Below are positions 18,642 through 27,584 of a stretch of 63,821 bases of DNA, in pieces (the first letter of the stretch is position 1; each line of letters begins with the position of its first letter). A program made the translations under genes and the position numbers. The DNA is from Chloroherpetonaceae bacterium. Its GTDB lineage: Bacteria > Bacteroidota > Chlorobiia > Chlorobiales > Thermochlorobacteraceae. The notes below the pieces were generated by a model. It made no database searches, was not told the DNA's origin, and was given only the letters and a program-made list of their open reading frames with translations. The stretch is from contig JANWWA010000017.1 of assembly GCA_025056565.1 (NCBI GenBank), positions 1 through 63,821 on the forward strand, read 5' to 3'.

Positions 18642-20549
18642 TTAGTTATTGGGCTTTTCAGGCAGTGCCGCAGCGCCGCTATGGGCAATCACACCAGCCG
18701 CTGAGACCGCCAGATGGTTTTGTTTGAGCGTCTGGCTCTCTGAGGAAGCAACAACACTGTTGGACACAGGGTCAGTAAGGCGACGGTAGACAGTCGCTGC
18801 TGTAATTTTCTCGCTATTAGACTTGGACATCTTTTTCATTTCTGCCAAAATCATACTGACCTCTTCCATTGAGCACGAACTTTTTTCACCTGCAATAACC
18901 AGCATCGCAGCACTCACTGTCAGCAAGGGGAAACGCTTGAGGTTTCCTTCACGGTCTTTTGCCTCCAAGTAGCCATTTAAGCGGTCCTTTTCATCGTAGA
19001 GTTCCTTCACGCTCTCCGTAAACTCCACAATTGCTTCTTTTGCTTGGCGGTAGGCATCTTCGAAAGGCACATTTTTGAAGCCCAAAAAGAAGTCATCGCC
19101 TCCGATATGCCCAACAAGGCAATTTTCTTGCGTAAAGCGCCGGCGCAAAATATCGGCAAAGAGCAAGATGGCCTTGTCGCCTCGTCTGAAGCCATACTTG
19201 TCGTTGTATGGCTTGAAATTATCGAAGTCGTAATAAACCAAAGCGTAGTGATCGACTTTTTGCTCAAGTCCTTCGGACACATATGCGTGAATAACTGTAT
19301 TGCCTGGCAGCTTGGTCAGTGGATTTTGGTCGCGCGCTGCCGCTACATTCTTTTCATTGATGATGCGTAACAGCGACTTGGTGCTCAGAAAGCCGATATA
19401 TTGCATATCCTCTACGATAATAATACCTTCCGCATCATCCTCCATTGAGAAAATTTCCAGCATCTGCTCCGCTCTGGTGTTGATGTCGACAATTGGGCAG
19501 CGCACGATGAAGTCTTTCAGTGACTTAGCGGCAGATTTATTCTTGAGCAGTTGCCGCCCGTAGAGCGAGTAAGCAAAGGCCTTGATGTCACGCTCACGTA
19601 CAATCCCGACTGGTTCATTGTTTGGAGTGGTAATCGGGCAAAAGCTAATGTGTTTGTTTTCCAGAAAGTAGTTGAAGACTTCCTCCATATCGGCGTCAAT
19701 GGAAAGCTGAGGAATATATTCAGCTTTGTCATAGATGAGTTGCTGGTCACTTACGCTTTTACGTCGGTCTAAACGAGCCAGTCGCTCGACATATTCATAT
19801 TTTAGCTGTAGCTGGGTGATATCGGTGGTAGGAGCTTGAAAGAGATAGCCTTGCACAAAGTCGCAGCCTAAATCGCGGCACACATAGTACTCCTGCTCGG
19901 TCTCAATTCCCTCAGCGATGACGGTGATGCCAAGCAGATGTGCCATATTCACAATGCTGGTTACAAAGAAGCGCTTCTTGGAATCAGTGGCGAGGTTTGA
20001 AATGAAGAAGCGATCAATTTTGATAAAGTCAGGCTCAAGCGTGTAGAGCAGTTGCAAACCCGAATAACCGACCCCGAAGTCATCAATTGCGATGTTGTAA
20101 GACTGCGCTTGCGTGATTCTTAAAATTTGCAAGACTCGCTCGGTGTTTTCCAGCCGCTGCCGCTCTGTGATTTCAAACGTCATACTGTGCGGCTTTAAGC
20201 CATAGCGTGCTAAAATTCTCGCCGTATGCCCCTGTTGATAGTCAGGCATATCGATAATGCGAGCATCCACATTGAAGAAGAGCTTGGCTTTTTCGTGCAG
20301 TCCTGCTGCAATGAACTTTTGAATTGCTTTTTCTCGCAGGAATAGCTCTACCTTGAAGAGCACCTTTTCACGATACGCCGCATCAAAAAACTCCTGAATG
20401 GTGTCGAACCCCACTGCTTGATAGTTGCGCAGCAGGGCCTCAAAGCCAAATGCAGCACCTGTATGGACATTGATAATCGGTTCGAAGGCATAGTCGACGA
20501 TGTCAAATACAATCGCAGCCCATTTTTCTTCCAGTGTTCGCATCGCCAT
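18642..20549 (-). CDS. EAL-CBS-GGDEF bifunctional c-di-GMP signalling protein
   Basis: A 635-residue cytoplasmic protein. The N-terminal EAL phosphodiesterase domain (~residues 15-245) keeps the catalytic set: FEALLRN, FFNVDARI, TFEITER, IAIDDFGVGYSG, DFIKIDRFF, EGIET and VQGYLFQ. Two CBS motifs (~275-400; ISFCPITTPNNEPVGIVRE, AEGIIIVEDMQYIGFL) link to a GGDEF domain (~405-575) with the active-site variant GGDDF and DFDNFKPYNDKYGFRRGD. No RxxD inhibitory site is visible before GGDDF. Hence both synthesis and breakdown are plausible, with CBS sensing adenosyl ligands. ATG at 20549 is preferred over a TTG at 20573; 20543 is a further option. Tail is Ala/Ser-rich. Confidence 0.92.
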   Translation of the reverse strand: MAMRTLEEKWAAIVFDIVDYAFEPIINVHTGAAFGFEALLRNYQAVGFDTIQEFFDAAYREKVLFKVELFLREKAIQKFIAAGLHEKAKLFFNVDARIIDMPDYQQGHTARILARYGLKPHSMTFEITERQRLENTERVLQILRITQAQSYNIAIDDFGVGYSGLQLLYTLEPDFIKIDRFFISNLATDSKKRFFVTSIVNMAHLLGITVIAEGIETEQEYYVCRDLGCDFVQGYLFQAPTTDITQLQLKYEYVERLARLDRRKSVSDQQLIYDKAEYIPQLSIDADMEEVFNYFLENKHISFCPITTPNNEPVGIVRERDIKAFAYSLYGRQLLKNKSAAKSLKDFIVRCPIVDINTRAEQMLEIFSMEDDAEGIIIVEDMQYIGFLSTKSLLRIINEKNVAAARDQNPLTKLPGNTVIHAYVSEGLEQKVDHYALVYYDFDNFKPYNDKYGFRRGDKAILLFADILRRRFTQENCLVGHIGGDDFFLGFKNVPFEDAYRQAKEAIVEFTESVKELYDEKDRLNGYLEAKDREGNLKRFPLLTVSAAMLVIAGEKSSCSMEEVSMILAEMKKMSKSNSEKITAATVYRRLTDPVSNSVVASSESQTLKQNHLAVSAAGVIAHSGAAALPEKPNN

Positions 20550-20570
20550 AGTTGTGCATTGAAAATGAGC

Positions 20571-20578
20571 CAAAGATA
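20571..20578 (-). promoter_or_regulatory. Bacteroidetes-type -7 box for the EAL-CBS-GGDEF gene
   Basis: Minus strand TATCTTTG matches TAnnTTTG exactly and lies 21 nt before the chosen ATG. No good TTTG -33 element is seen 19 nt further upstream, so only the -7 element is supported. Confidence 0.45.
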
Positions 20579-20732
20579 CGCTTTTTTAGGCAATGCGGTC
20601 TAACGGTATAAGTAGCCGTGCGAATTAGGAACAAAGCGGGATTCTTAGCGGACCAGCCGACCGCTATCCCAAGAGCGAGTGCTTTGCTTCGTCTAGCACC
20701 ACGCTCTCCCCTCTGGAGATGCACTGAGACCT

Positions 20733-21890
20733 TTACATAAACTCCTCGAGCTGACGACGCTTTAGGGCATCAACCACCGTTTTTACCTCTTGCGAGCGAC
20801 CACGTTTGCAAATCAGCAGTGCATCTTTTGTATCCACAATTAGCACATCATCAATGCCGACTACAGCGATGCTCTTGCCTTTCGGTTTAATTGCCAAAAC
20901 ATTGTGTGCTTCATTTAGCACAATCGCTTCGTCCATAATGTGCTCTTCTCGCAGGTATCGGAAAATTTCGTCCCAGCTACCCGCATCTGACCAGCCAAAT
21001 TGCCCTTCCAGCACATAGACCGATTCAGCCTTTTCCATTACGCCGTAGTCAATTGAGATGGGGTGTACCCAGCTATAGACATTCTCAATGGTTTTCTTTT
21101 CACGGCGCGTGCCGATTGCTTCAATAATATGCTGCATATCCAGATAAAGGTGCGGCAGGCAGCGCTGAAACTCTTTGGTGATGCTGCGTAAGTGCCACAC
21201 AAACACTCCACTATTCCAGAGAAAGTCGCCGCTGGCCAGAAAACCTTTTGCCGTTTCAAGGTCAGGCTTTTCTGCAAAGGTAATCACCTTATGAGCCGTT
21301 ACGCCAAAGCGCACTTTAATGGAAGTGGTCAGGTCTGTATGAGCTGTATCGGCTTGAATGTATCCGTATCCTGTTTCGGGACGGTCTGGCTTGATGCCAA
21401 TCGTTACCAGTGCATCGGTGCGGTCTGCAATCTCGATAGCAGCACGCAGCGTTTGCTGGAACAGTCCCACATCCGAGATAAGATGGTCGGCAGGCAAGAC
21501 ACATACAATTGCATCAGGGTTGCGTTTGGTGATGTAAGCTGTAGCCAAAGCAATACACGGTGCAGTATTGCGCGCCGCTGGTTCAACAATGATGTTTTTG
21601 CTAGGAATATGTGGCAGTTGTTTTTTTGCTAAAACCTTCCCGGACTTATTCGTTACAATAAGCGTGTTTTCAGGCTTCACAATACCTTGCAGGCGCGCAA
21701 TTGTTTTAACAATCATTGTGCCGTCGCCAAAGAAGTCCAGAAATTGTTTTGGCATTTTTTTGCGGGAGAGGGGCCAGAGCCGTGAGCCTACGCCACCTGC
21801 CATCACGACTGCATAGACACGCTCACTGGGCTCATTTTGTTCATGTGCATTGAGGTAGGGCAGCGTATTGAGAGATGCGATATCGCTCAT
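20733..21890 (-). CDS. manC: Mannose-1-phosphate guanylyltransferase
   Basis: Makes GDP-mannose from GTP and mannose-1-phosphate, precursor for surface glycans. The 385-residue protein has the pyrophosphorylase signature AGGVGSRLWPLSRKKMPKQF (~residues 30-50), and the conserved LPADHLI, FAEKP, WNSGVFVW and GWSDAGSW blocks. It is the single-domain type, without the phosphomannose isomerase domain of bifunctional enzymes. The ATG at 21890 (MSDIASLN) is chosen because an upstream start would add 37 non-conserved residues and run into the divergent rsmG promoter region. Confidence 0.93.
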   Translation of the reverse strand: MSDIASLNTLPYLNAHEQNEPSERVYAVVMAGGVGSRLWPLSRKKMPKQFLDFFGDGTMIVKTIARLQGIVKPENTLIVTNKSGKVLAKKQLPHIPSKNIIVEPAARNTAPCIALATAYITKRNPDAIVCVLPADHLISDVGLFQQTLRAAIEIADRTDALVTIGIKPDRPETGYGYIQADTAHTDLTTSIKVRFGVTAHKVITFAEKPDLETAKGFLASGDFLWNSGVFVWHLRSITKEFQRCLPHLYLDMQHIIEAIGTRREKKTIENVYSWVHPISIDYGVMEKAESVYVLEGQFGWSDAGSWDEIFRYLREEHIMDEAIVLNEAHNVLAIKPKGKSIAVVGIDDVLIVDTKDALLICKRGRSQEVKTVVDALKRRQLEEFM

Positions 21891-21969
21891 ACCGTTGCTA
21901 CTTTGATTGTAATGGAGAGCGAAGTTAAGTATCTTAGCGCCATTTCTCAATGCCAAACACCTGCGCCGC

Positions 21970-22620
21970 TTGACACGCAGCGAACTGGATAACATAGTCA
22001 AGCAGCTGTCGCCATCGCTTACACTATCCAGTGTTCAGCAGGAGCAACTCTGGCGCTACGCCGAACTTTTGCTGGCTTGGAACAAAAAAGTCAATCTTGT
22101 CAGTCGCAAAGACGAGCATAATGTGCTCACCAAGCATATTCTTCACTCGCTTTCCATCGCACTCTTTCACTCGTTCAAAAAAGGCGAGCGTGTTTTGGAT
22201 TTGGGCACAGGGGGCGGTTTGCCTGGTATTCCACTTGCAATTGCTTTCCCCAACACACTTTTTTTGCTCATTGACGCCATCGGCAAAAAAATCACCGCTT
22301 GTCAGGATATGATTGCACAACTGGGCTTAAAAAATGTAGTTGCGCAAAAAAAGCGTAGCGATGAACTCAAAGGTGTCAAGTTTGACACCATCGTGAGCCG
22401 TCAGGTTGCCGCAATGCCAGAACTCTGCAAGTGGGCTGCTCCACTGCTTAGGAAGGGCGGCAAGCTCATTTCGCTTAAAGGGGGTGATATTGAAGCCGAA
22501 ATTGCCGAAGCACTTCTCTACGGCGCAGAGCACCTTACATTTCCAGAACGCATTGAACAGCACCCGATTGACTTCTTAGGCGAAAGGTTTGCTGAAAAAG
22601 TTGTTGTCATTGCGGAATAA
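21970..22620 (+). CDS. rsmG: 16S rRNA (guanine(527)-N7)-methyltransferase RsmG
   Basis: A 216-residue SAM-dependent rRNA methyltransferase. The family start LSSVQQEQLWRYAELLLAWN and KVNLVSRKD, the SAM motif VLDLGTGGGLPGIPLA (~residues 73-90), and IVSRQVAAMPELCKW are all recognisable. It ends 4 nt before the first murQ ATG. The start used is TTG at 21970, because no in-frame ATG fits; a CTG 9 nt upstream cannot be excluded. It is divergent from manC; a TATCTTAG element near 21926-21933 may be part of its promoter. Confidence 0.9.
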   Translation: MTRSELDNIVKQLSPSLTLSSVQQEQLWRYAELLLAWNKKVNLVSRKDEHNVLTKHILHSLSIALFHSFKKGERVLDLGTGGGLPGIPLAIAFPNTLFLLIDAIGKKITACQDMIAQLGLKNVVAQKKRSDELKGVKFDTIVSRQVAAMPELCKWAAPLLRKGGKLISLKGGDIEAEIAEALLYGAEHLTFPERIEQHPIDFLGERFAEKVVVIAE

Positions 22621-22624
22621 TCAA

Positions 22625-23557
22625 ATGATTATGAAATCCTCTCTATCGCTCTTCAAAGAACTATCCCAGCTACTCACAGAGCAGCAAAACCCACGCACGC
22701 TCAACATTGATGAACTTTCTCCGCTGGAAATCGTGCGACTTATCAACGAAGAAGACAAGACAGTTGCGTCAGCCGTCGAGGCTGCTTTGCCTGAGGTGGC
22801 CCGAGCGATTGAAATTGTGGTCAAGGCTTTCAAACAAGGCGGGCGACTAATTTACATTGGCGCCGGCACTTCAGGACGCTTAGGCATCTTAGACGCATCA
22901 GAGTGTCCGCCTACATTTGGCGTTCCTCCCACAATGGTGCAAGGCATCATTGCAGGCGGTAGAAAAGCCGTTTTTCGTTCCGTCGAAGGCGCCGAAGACG
23001 ATGCCGATGCTGGCATAGAGGCTTTGAAAAAGATTCACTTTTCTCGGCGTGATGTGCTCTGCGGAATTAGCGCCTCCAAGCGCACCCCTTTTGTGATCGG
23101 TGCTTTGAACTACGCACGCTCATTAGGCGCGAAAACAATTTTCCTGACATCGAACCCCGATGTAAAGCAGAAAGCTACGGTTGTCATTCGCACGCTTGTC
23201 GGACCTGAGGTGATTATGGGCTCGACGCGAATGAAAGCTGGCACCTCACACAAAATGGTGCTCAATATGATTTCTACTGGTGCCATGATTTGCTTGGGCA
23301 AAACATATGGGAACCTAATGGTGGACTTGCAGCAAACCAACCGCAAGCTGCAGGAGCGCACCAAGCGCATTTTTATGCTTGCCACAGGCGATAGCTACGA
23401 AAGCGCTGAAACCTACCTTGCCAAAGCCAAAGGCAGCCTAAAACTTGCTATCTTAATGCGGCTTTCAGGACTTCCATACACGCAAGCCAAAGCCACGCTG
23501 CAAAAGGCAGATGGCTTTATCAAGAAAGCTTTGAAACTGGCGGAGCAAACCAAGTGA
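22625..23557 (+). CDS. murQ: N-acetylmuramic acid 6-phosphate etherase
   Basis: Cleaves the lactyl ether of MurNAc-6-P to give GlcNAc-6-P and lactate in cell-wall recycling. The 310-residue SIS-domain protein has the family pattern LIYIGAGTSGRLGILDASEC and PPTFG, GCAL-like SRRDVLCGISAS, FLTSNPD, GSTRMKAGTSHKMVLNMIS and the UBA-like C-terminal end. Two tandem ATGs (22625, 22631) are possible starts. Downstream it overlaps the region before the QueD-like gene. No AnmK or NagZ is nearby. Confidence 0.93.
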   Translation: MIMKSSLSLFKELSQLLTEQQNPRTLNIDELSPLEIVRLINEEDKTVASAVEAALPEVARAIEIVVKAFKQGGRLIYIGAGTSGRLGILDASECPPTFGVPPTMVQGIIAGGRKAVFRSVEGAEDDADAGIEALKKIHFSRRDVLCGISASKRTPFVIGALNYARSLGAKTIFLTSNPDVKQKATVVIRTLVGPEVIMGSTRMKAGTSHKMVLNMISTGAMICLGKTYGNLMVDLQQTNRKLQERTKRIFMLATGDSYESAETYLAKAKGSLKLAILMRLSGLPYTQAKATLQKADGFIKKALKLAEQTK

Positions 23558-23595
23558 TTCATTCTTTGAGGCAAGCTGTGAGAACTGAACTCTGT

Positions 23596-23994
23596 ATGAA
23601 ATTTAAGTTCATAGCGTCACATTCACTGACGGTGCGGGAAGAACCGCATCCGCATCTTTGGCGGGTTGATGTGAGCATTTCCGGTGAGCCGCAAAATGGC
23701 ATGATTGTTAATTTGCAGCAAATTCGCAGTGCCTTCGACGCAATTCTTTTGCCGCTGCACAACACGTTCCTGAATGAAAATGCAGCACTCCCTGCAGTAG
23801 CACAAGCTGCTCCGACTTGCGAGACGCTCAGTGACTACCTTTTTTCTGCATTTGATGCTTGTTTGCAAGCGGAGTTCTTGCCACATAACCCGACGCTGCA
23901 GCTGGCTTCGGTCGAGGTTGCGATTTGCGAGCCAGATGGATTCGAGTGGGGCTCTGTGCGACGCACGCGCAGTCTTATAGCGCCGCAGGCATAA
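23596..23994 (+). CDS. 6-pyruvoyl-tetrahydropterin synthase/QueD-family protein lacking the catalytic cysteine
   Basis: A 132-residue T-fold protein. KFKFIASHSL corresponds to the FSAAH zinc histidine, and EEPHPHLWRVDV to HGHNYxV, so all three zinc-binding histidines are kept (HGH becomes HPH). GMIVNLQQIRSAF, LHNTFLNE and PTCETLSDYLF match the GMVxDF, LDHxxLN and PTxENLA blocks. The Cys normally four residues before HGH is absent; Glu residues precede HPH instead, somewhat as in PTPS-III proteins. Function is therefore uncertain: pterin metabolism or another T-fold role. ATG at 23596 is chosen; an upstream start overlapping murQ by 4 nt would add 14 residues. Confidence 0.75.
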   Translation: MKFKFIASHSLTVREEPHPHLWRVDVSISGEPQNGMIVNLQQIRSAFDAILLPLHNTFLNENAALPAVAQAAPTCETLSDYLFSAFDACLQAEFLPHNPTLQLASVEVAICEPDGFEWGSVRRTRSLIAPQA

Positions 23995-24137
23995 GCGTTT
24001 CATCGGCCACAGAAAATTGTTTTGGTCAAAAAAATTTTGCTATCTCAAACTCTCTAACCAGACACGTCGTTTAGAGAGCATCGTCTGTCTCGTCAACACA
24101 GCGACTGCAGCTTGCTTGCAGTCGGAGGTCGTGAAAA

Positions 24138-25196
24138 ATGAAGAAAAAAATTGGCGTTCTAGTTACCACTTTTGGCGAAGTTGAGCAGCTTTCGCTTCGC
24201 ACTCTGCTTCCGAACTCATGGCGCATTTTAGACCTTATCACCTCTCGCATTGCCAATTTGCCCTTTCCGCTCAAAGCCTTCATTGCGCTGATGCGCAGTC
24301 TCAAGCGAAAGCGAGAATGGACCAAACATCGCTACCGCTCAAAGCTCTCAGCTATCAACCGTGCACAGGCACAAGCTTTAGCGCAGGCTCTGCAGACGGG
24401 TATGCAAGTCGGTCAAACAGACGTGGAATTTATCGTTAAAGATGCATACTACTTCACAGAACCCTATTTCGAAGATGTGCTCACGGCACTTCACACGGCT
24501 TGCGATGGTATCGTGCTACTACCAATGATCCCTATTGAGTCAGATTTCGCTTGCGGCGTTGGCTGTTACCTCACTCTGGAGCACCTGGGCGATACCGCTT
24601 TTTCCAAAGTACGTGTCATCAAGCACCTTTGGAACAACTCCGACTTTATTCAGCTTTCACTGAATCATCTCTTCGAGCACTGGCAGCCCAGCACGGCAAA
24701 GAAAGTCGGGTTGGCACTGGTCGCACACGGCACGCTGGTGAGAGACCGCAATGGGGAGATACCAAAATTCAACACAGGCTACAGAGAAACACTTGCTTTC
24801 TTCGAAAGGCTCAAGGCAGCGATTGAATGTGACAGCCGAAATCGGTTTAGTAGCATCAAATTAGGTGCGTTAAATCACCGACTTGGGGGCACCTGGATGC
24901 CTGAGACGCTGGAACGCGCCTTAGAAGAATTCAAAGCAGAGCAGATTGACGAAGTGGTTATCTTTCCGTTTGGCTTTCTTGCCGACAACAGCGAAGCAGA
25001 CTTGGAAGCAATTTTGCAAGTGCAAGCTGCTGGTTACCCTATGCAATATGTGCCTTGCCTAAACGATTCACCTGATTTTATTAACTGGCTGGCGGCGCGT
25101 GTGCGCCTCACCAGCACGCAGCTTTTGGACACTCAAGCATTCATACAGATTTTGTCAGAGCGCTCGCCTGCACCGAATCCTGCGTTTATAACCTAA
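24138..25196 (+). CDS. Ferrochelatase-like protein (HemH family)
   Basis: A 352-residue chelatase-fold protein. It begins IGVLVTTFGEVEQL, as ferrochelatases do with their LLxxLGxP start, has a YRSKLSAINRAQAQALAQAL region, the second-domain start KVGLALVAHGTLVRD matching FSAHGxP with the conserved His, and FPFGFLADNSEADLEA matching the FVSDHxETLxE block with its Glu. It probably inserts iron into a porphyrin (heme branch) or a related tetrapyrrole. A GGAGG-like site lies before the ATG. The 3' end overlaps rsfS by 4 nt on the opposite strand. Divergence from classical HemH is appreciable, so specificity is not assured. Confidence 0.72.
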   Translation: MKKKIGVLVTTFGEVEQLSLRTLLPNSWRILDLITSRIANLPFPLKAFIALMRSLKRKREWTKHRYRSKLSAINRAQAQALAQALQTGMQVGQTDVEFIVKDAYYFTEPYFEDVLTALHTACDGIVLLPMIPIESDFACGVGCYLTLEHLGDTAFSKVRVIKHLWNNSDFIQLSLNHLFEHWQPSTAKKVGLALVAHGTLVRDRNGEIPKFNTGYRETLAFFERLKAAIECDSRNRFSSIKLGALNHRLGGTWMPETLERALEEFKAEQIDEVVIFPFGFLADNSEADLEAILQVQAAGYPMQYVPCLNDSPDFINWLAARVRLTSTQLLDTQAFIQILSERSPAPNPAFIT

Positions 25197-25657
25197 GGTT
25201 TTGGTATCAGGTCTGCTTCATCTTTGATATGAATGAATCGGGCATCACCCCAGAGCTTTTCAAGGGCATAGAATGCGCGTCGCTCTCTAAGAAAGATGTG
25301 CACAACCACAGTGATGTAGTCCATTACAATCCAAGTCAGCTCACGTAGCTCGAGGTGGTTCGGTTTCTCACCGTCTTTCAGCAAGCCTTCGTAGATTGCA
25401 TCGCAAATTGCCTTAGCCTGTCGATCTGAATCGGCTGAGCAGATTACGAAAAAGTCTATAGCGTCTGACAGCGTGCGCACGTCTAAAAGCGTAATGTCAG
25501 TAGCTTTCTTAGTAAGTGCCAGTTCGGCAATGCGACGGGCTAAGCGCTCTGAGTCGCTAATTTCAATGACCGTAGGGGTCGGCTCAGCTGCTCTGACTTT
25601 GGACTTTGTGCGAGCTGCGGGACGCCTTGGAGACGATGCACGCTGTCCAGCCTCCAT
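25193..25657 (-). CDS. rsfS: Ribosomal silencing factor RsfS
   Basis: Binds uL14 and blocks 30S-50S joining under nutrient limitation. The RsfS core occupies the C-terminal ~115 residues: RRIAELALTKKATDITLLDV, DFFVICSADSDRQAKAICDA, and HIFLRERRAFYALEKLWGDA. Ahead of the core lies a Lys/Arg/Ala/Ser/Pro-rich low-complexity tail. The start is uncertain: ATG 25657 gives 154 residues, TTG 25741 gives 182, and a start at 25843 would overlap prmA on the opposite strand. Even the shortest form is longer than typical RsfS (~105-130). Confidence 0.88.
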   Translation of the reverse strand: MEAGQRASSPRRPAARTKSKVRAAEPTPTVIEISDSERLARRIAELALTKKATDITLLDVRTLSDAIDFFVICSADSDRQAKAICDAIYEGLLKDGEKPNHLELRELTWIVMDYITVVVHIFLRERRAFYALEKLWGDARFIHIKDEADLIPKP

Positions 25658-25792
25658 TTTTTTCAAGGCGCGTGCTGACGCTGCTTGTGAAGACGACGCA
25701 GAAAGATGAGCCGACTTTGTCGATGCAGATTTCTTTGCCAAGCGAGTAAAGTTAGATTTCAAACTTTTTCCGAAATATACTCTACCTGCGGT

Positions 25793-26659
25793 ATGCAAAA
25801 AAAGGTATTTGTAGAAGTTTCCAGCGTAATCGGTCAAGAGCATCTTGAGACGGCTGTTGGGCTTTTACATTCTCTCGGCTATGATGCGTTTCGCGAAGAA
25901 GAGGATACGCTTTATGCCTACTTGCTAAGCGAACAGTGGAATGCGGAAAAAGAGATTGCCACGCAAAAAGTGCTCGAGCACCTTACTCAGCGTCCTGCTG
26001 AGCTACGTATCCGCTACCTTGAAGACCGAAACTGGAATGCTGAGTGGGAAGCCTCACTGCAACCGATTGTCGTCTCTCAGCGACTTGCGATTGTTCAATC
26101 CGGAAAAACGCTTCCTGTCCAAGATGGACAATTGATTATAGAGATTAATCCCAAGATGTCGTTTGGTACAGGCTACCACGAAACCACACGACTTGTGCTT
26201 CGCGAACTTGAGCGCTCACTTTTGCCCAACGACCGTGTGCTTGACATTGGCACAGGCACAGGTGTGCTGGCAATTGCTGCACGCAAGCTGGGTAACACTT
26301 TGCCAATCCTTGCAGTAGACAATGACGAGTGGGCAGTCGAAAATGCTCGTGAAAACATCGCCGTCAACCGATGTGCAAATATCGAAGTGCGCCAGCTGGA
26401 CGCACTGACTGCACTCCCGCATTTATGTGCTGAAACACGCTACACACTTATTTTAGCAAACCTGAACCGCACAGTTTTGGATACGCTATTGACTTTACTC
26501 GCACAAGTTGTGCCGCAGGCTCGCCTTATTGTCTCAGGCATTTTGAAATACGACCATAGCTGGCTGCAACAGAGATTACGCAATACACCTTACTCAATCG
26601 CACATCTTACAACAGAGGGCGAATGGCTTTGCGCCCTACTTCAACCACTTACACAATGA
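25793..26659 (+). CDS. prmA: Ribosomal protein L11 methyltransferase PrmA
   Basis: SAM-dependent lysine/alpha-amine methyltransferase of ribosomal protein L11. The 288-residue protein shows the substrate-recognition N-terminal domain (MQKKVFVEVSSVIGQEHLET), linker with LEDRNWNAEWEASLQPI and PKMSFGTGYHETTRLVL (typical PrmA), and the SAM motif VLDIGTGTGVLAIAARKLG near residue 147, followed by ILAVDNDEWAVENAREN. ATG at 25793 starts it. Its last codon overlaps the next start (ATGA), so ppx is translationally coupled. Confidence 0.94.
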   Translation: MQKKVFVEVSSVIGQEHLETAVGLLHSLGYDAFREEEDTLYAYLLSEQWNAEKEIATQKVLEHLTQRPAELRIRYLEDRNWNAEWEASLQPIVVSQRLAIVQSGKTLPVQDGQLIIEINPKMSFGTGYHETTRLVLRELERSLLPNDRVLDIGTGTGVLAIAARKLGNTLPILAVDNDEWAVENARENIAVNRCANIEVRQLDALTALPHLCAETRYTLILANLNRTVLDTLLTLLAQVVPQARLIVSGILKYDHSWLQQRLRNTPYSIAHLTTEGEWLCALLQPLTQ

Positions 26660-27579
26660 ACCGCATTGCAACTATTGATATTGGCACAAACACAGCTCTT
26701 TTGCTTATCGCTGAGCGTGACGCAGGCACAGGTAGCTTGCATACTTTACTGAATCGGCAAGAAATTATTCGCTTAGGCAAAGGCGTCGATAGCCAGAACA
26801 CTATTCAAGCTGACGCAATTGAACGGCTCATTGATTGCCTCTTGCAATACAAAGCGGTTATTGCTCAGCACCATGCAGAAAAAACTGTGGCGGTTGCGAC
26901 CAGCGCAATGCGCGACGCCCACAACCGCACTGATGTGATAGCAAGTGTTTTGCGTAGAACAGGTCTGCAGATTGAAGTGCTTTCTGGCGAAGAAGAAGCG
27001 GAACTGACGTTTCTCGGCGCTGTCGCAGGCTGGACGCACCTTCCTGAACCATTTATGGTGATTGATATTGGCGGTGGCAGCACAGAACTGGTGATTGGGT
27101 CGCACACAGGCATTGAAGCAGAGATTAGCCTTGACATCGGTTCTGTGCGTATCACCGAGCGCTTCTTTCGACATCTTCCACCTCAGCCTGATGAACTACA
27201 ATCAGCAAAGCGTTTTATTACTGAAGTGCTTGCCTCAGAACTGGCGAAATTCATTGAGGGACGCGAGATGGTTGTGGGCGTTGCAGGCACAATTGTAACA
27301 CTCGGTCAGCTCTGCAAGGGACTTAGGCACTTCTCACCTGAGATACACGGCACGGTGATGCAATATGCGGACATACATCGCTTGCAGCAACTCTTTGCGC
27401 AGACCTCTACCGAAGAAATCATCCAGATGGGCGTCGAGCAGGGCAGAGCCGACGTAATTTTAGCTGGCACGCTCATTTTGCATCAATTTATGCGGCTTTT
27501 CGGTGCGAAGGCAATTACAGTCAGCACACAAGGGCTGCGCTACGGCGTTGCACTGCGAGAGTGGCGCAAGGTAGCCTGA
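26656..27579 (+). CDS. Ppx/GppA family exopolyphosphatase/pppGpp phosphohydrolase
   Basis: A 307-residue ASKHA-fold phosphatase covering domains I and II only, as in short Ppx1-type and Bacteroidetes enzymes. Phosphate-1 motif ATIDIGTNTALLLIAER is at residues ~4-20; MRDAHNRTD, the catalytic Glu region VLSGEEEAELTFLGA, and phosphate-2 motif VIDIGGGSTELVIG (~residues 135-149) follow. It hydrolyses polyphosphate or pppGpp; sequence cannot decide which. It lacks the HD-type C-terminal domain of E. coli Ppx. ATGA overlap with prmA. Confidence 0.9.
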   Translation: MNRIATIDIGTNTALLLIAERDAGTGSLHTLLNRQEIIRLGKGVDSQNTIQADAIERLIDCLLQYKAVIAQHHAEKTVAVATSAMRDAHNRTDVIASVLRRTGLQIEVLSGEEEAELTFLGAVAGWTHLPEPFMVIDIGGGSTELVIGSHTGIEAEISLDIGSVRITERFFRHLPPQPDELQSAKRFITEVLASELAKFIEGREMVVGVAGTIVTLGQLCKGLRHFSPEIHGTVMQYADIHRLQQLFAQTSTEEIIQMGVEQGRADVILAGTLILHQFMRLFGAKAITVSTQGLRYGVALREWRKVA

Positions 27580-27584
27580 CATAC

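Noticed and set aside
20601-20732. Possible small gene in the gap between manC and the EAL gene
   Set aside because: No start context or domain; likely promoter and terminator space only.
21891-22001. Longer manC start
   Set aside because: The added 37 residues are not conserved-looking and overlap the divergent rsmG start region.
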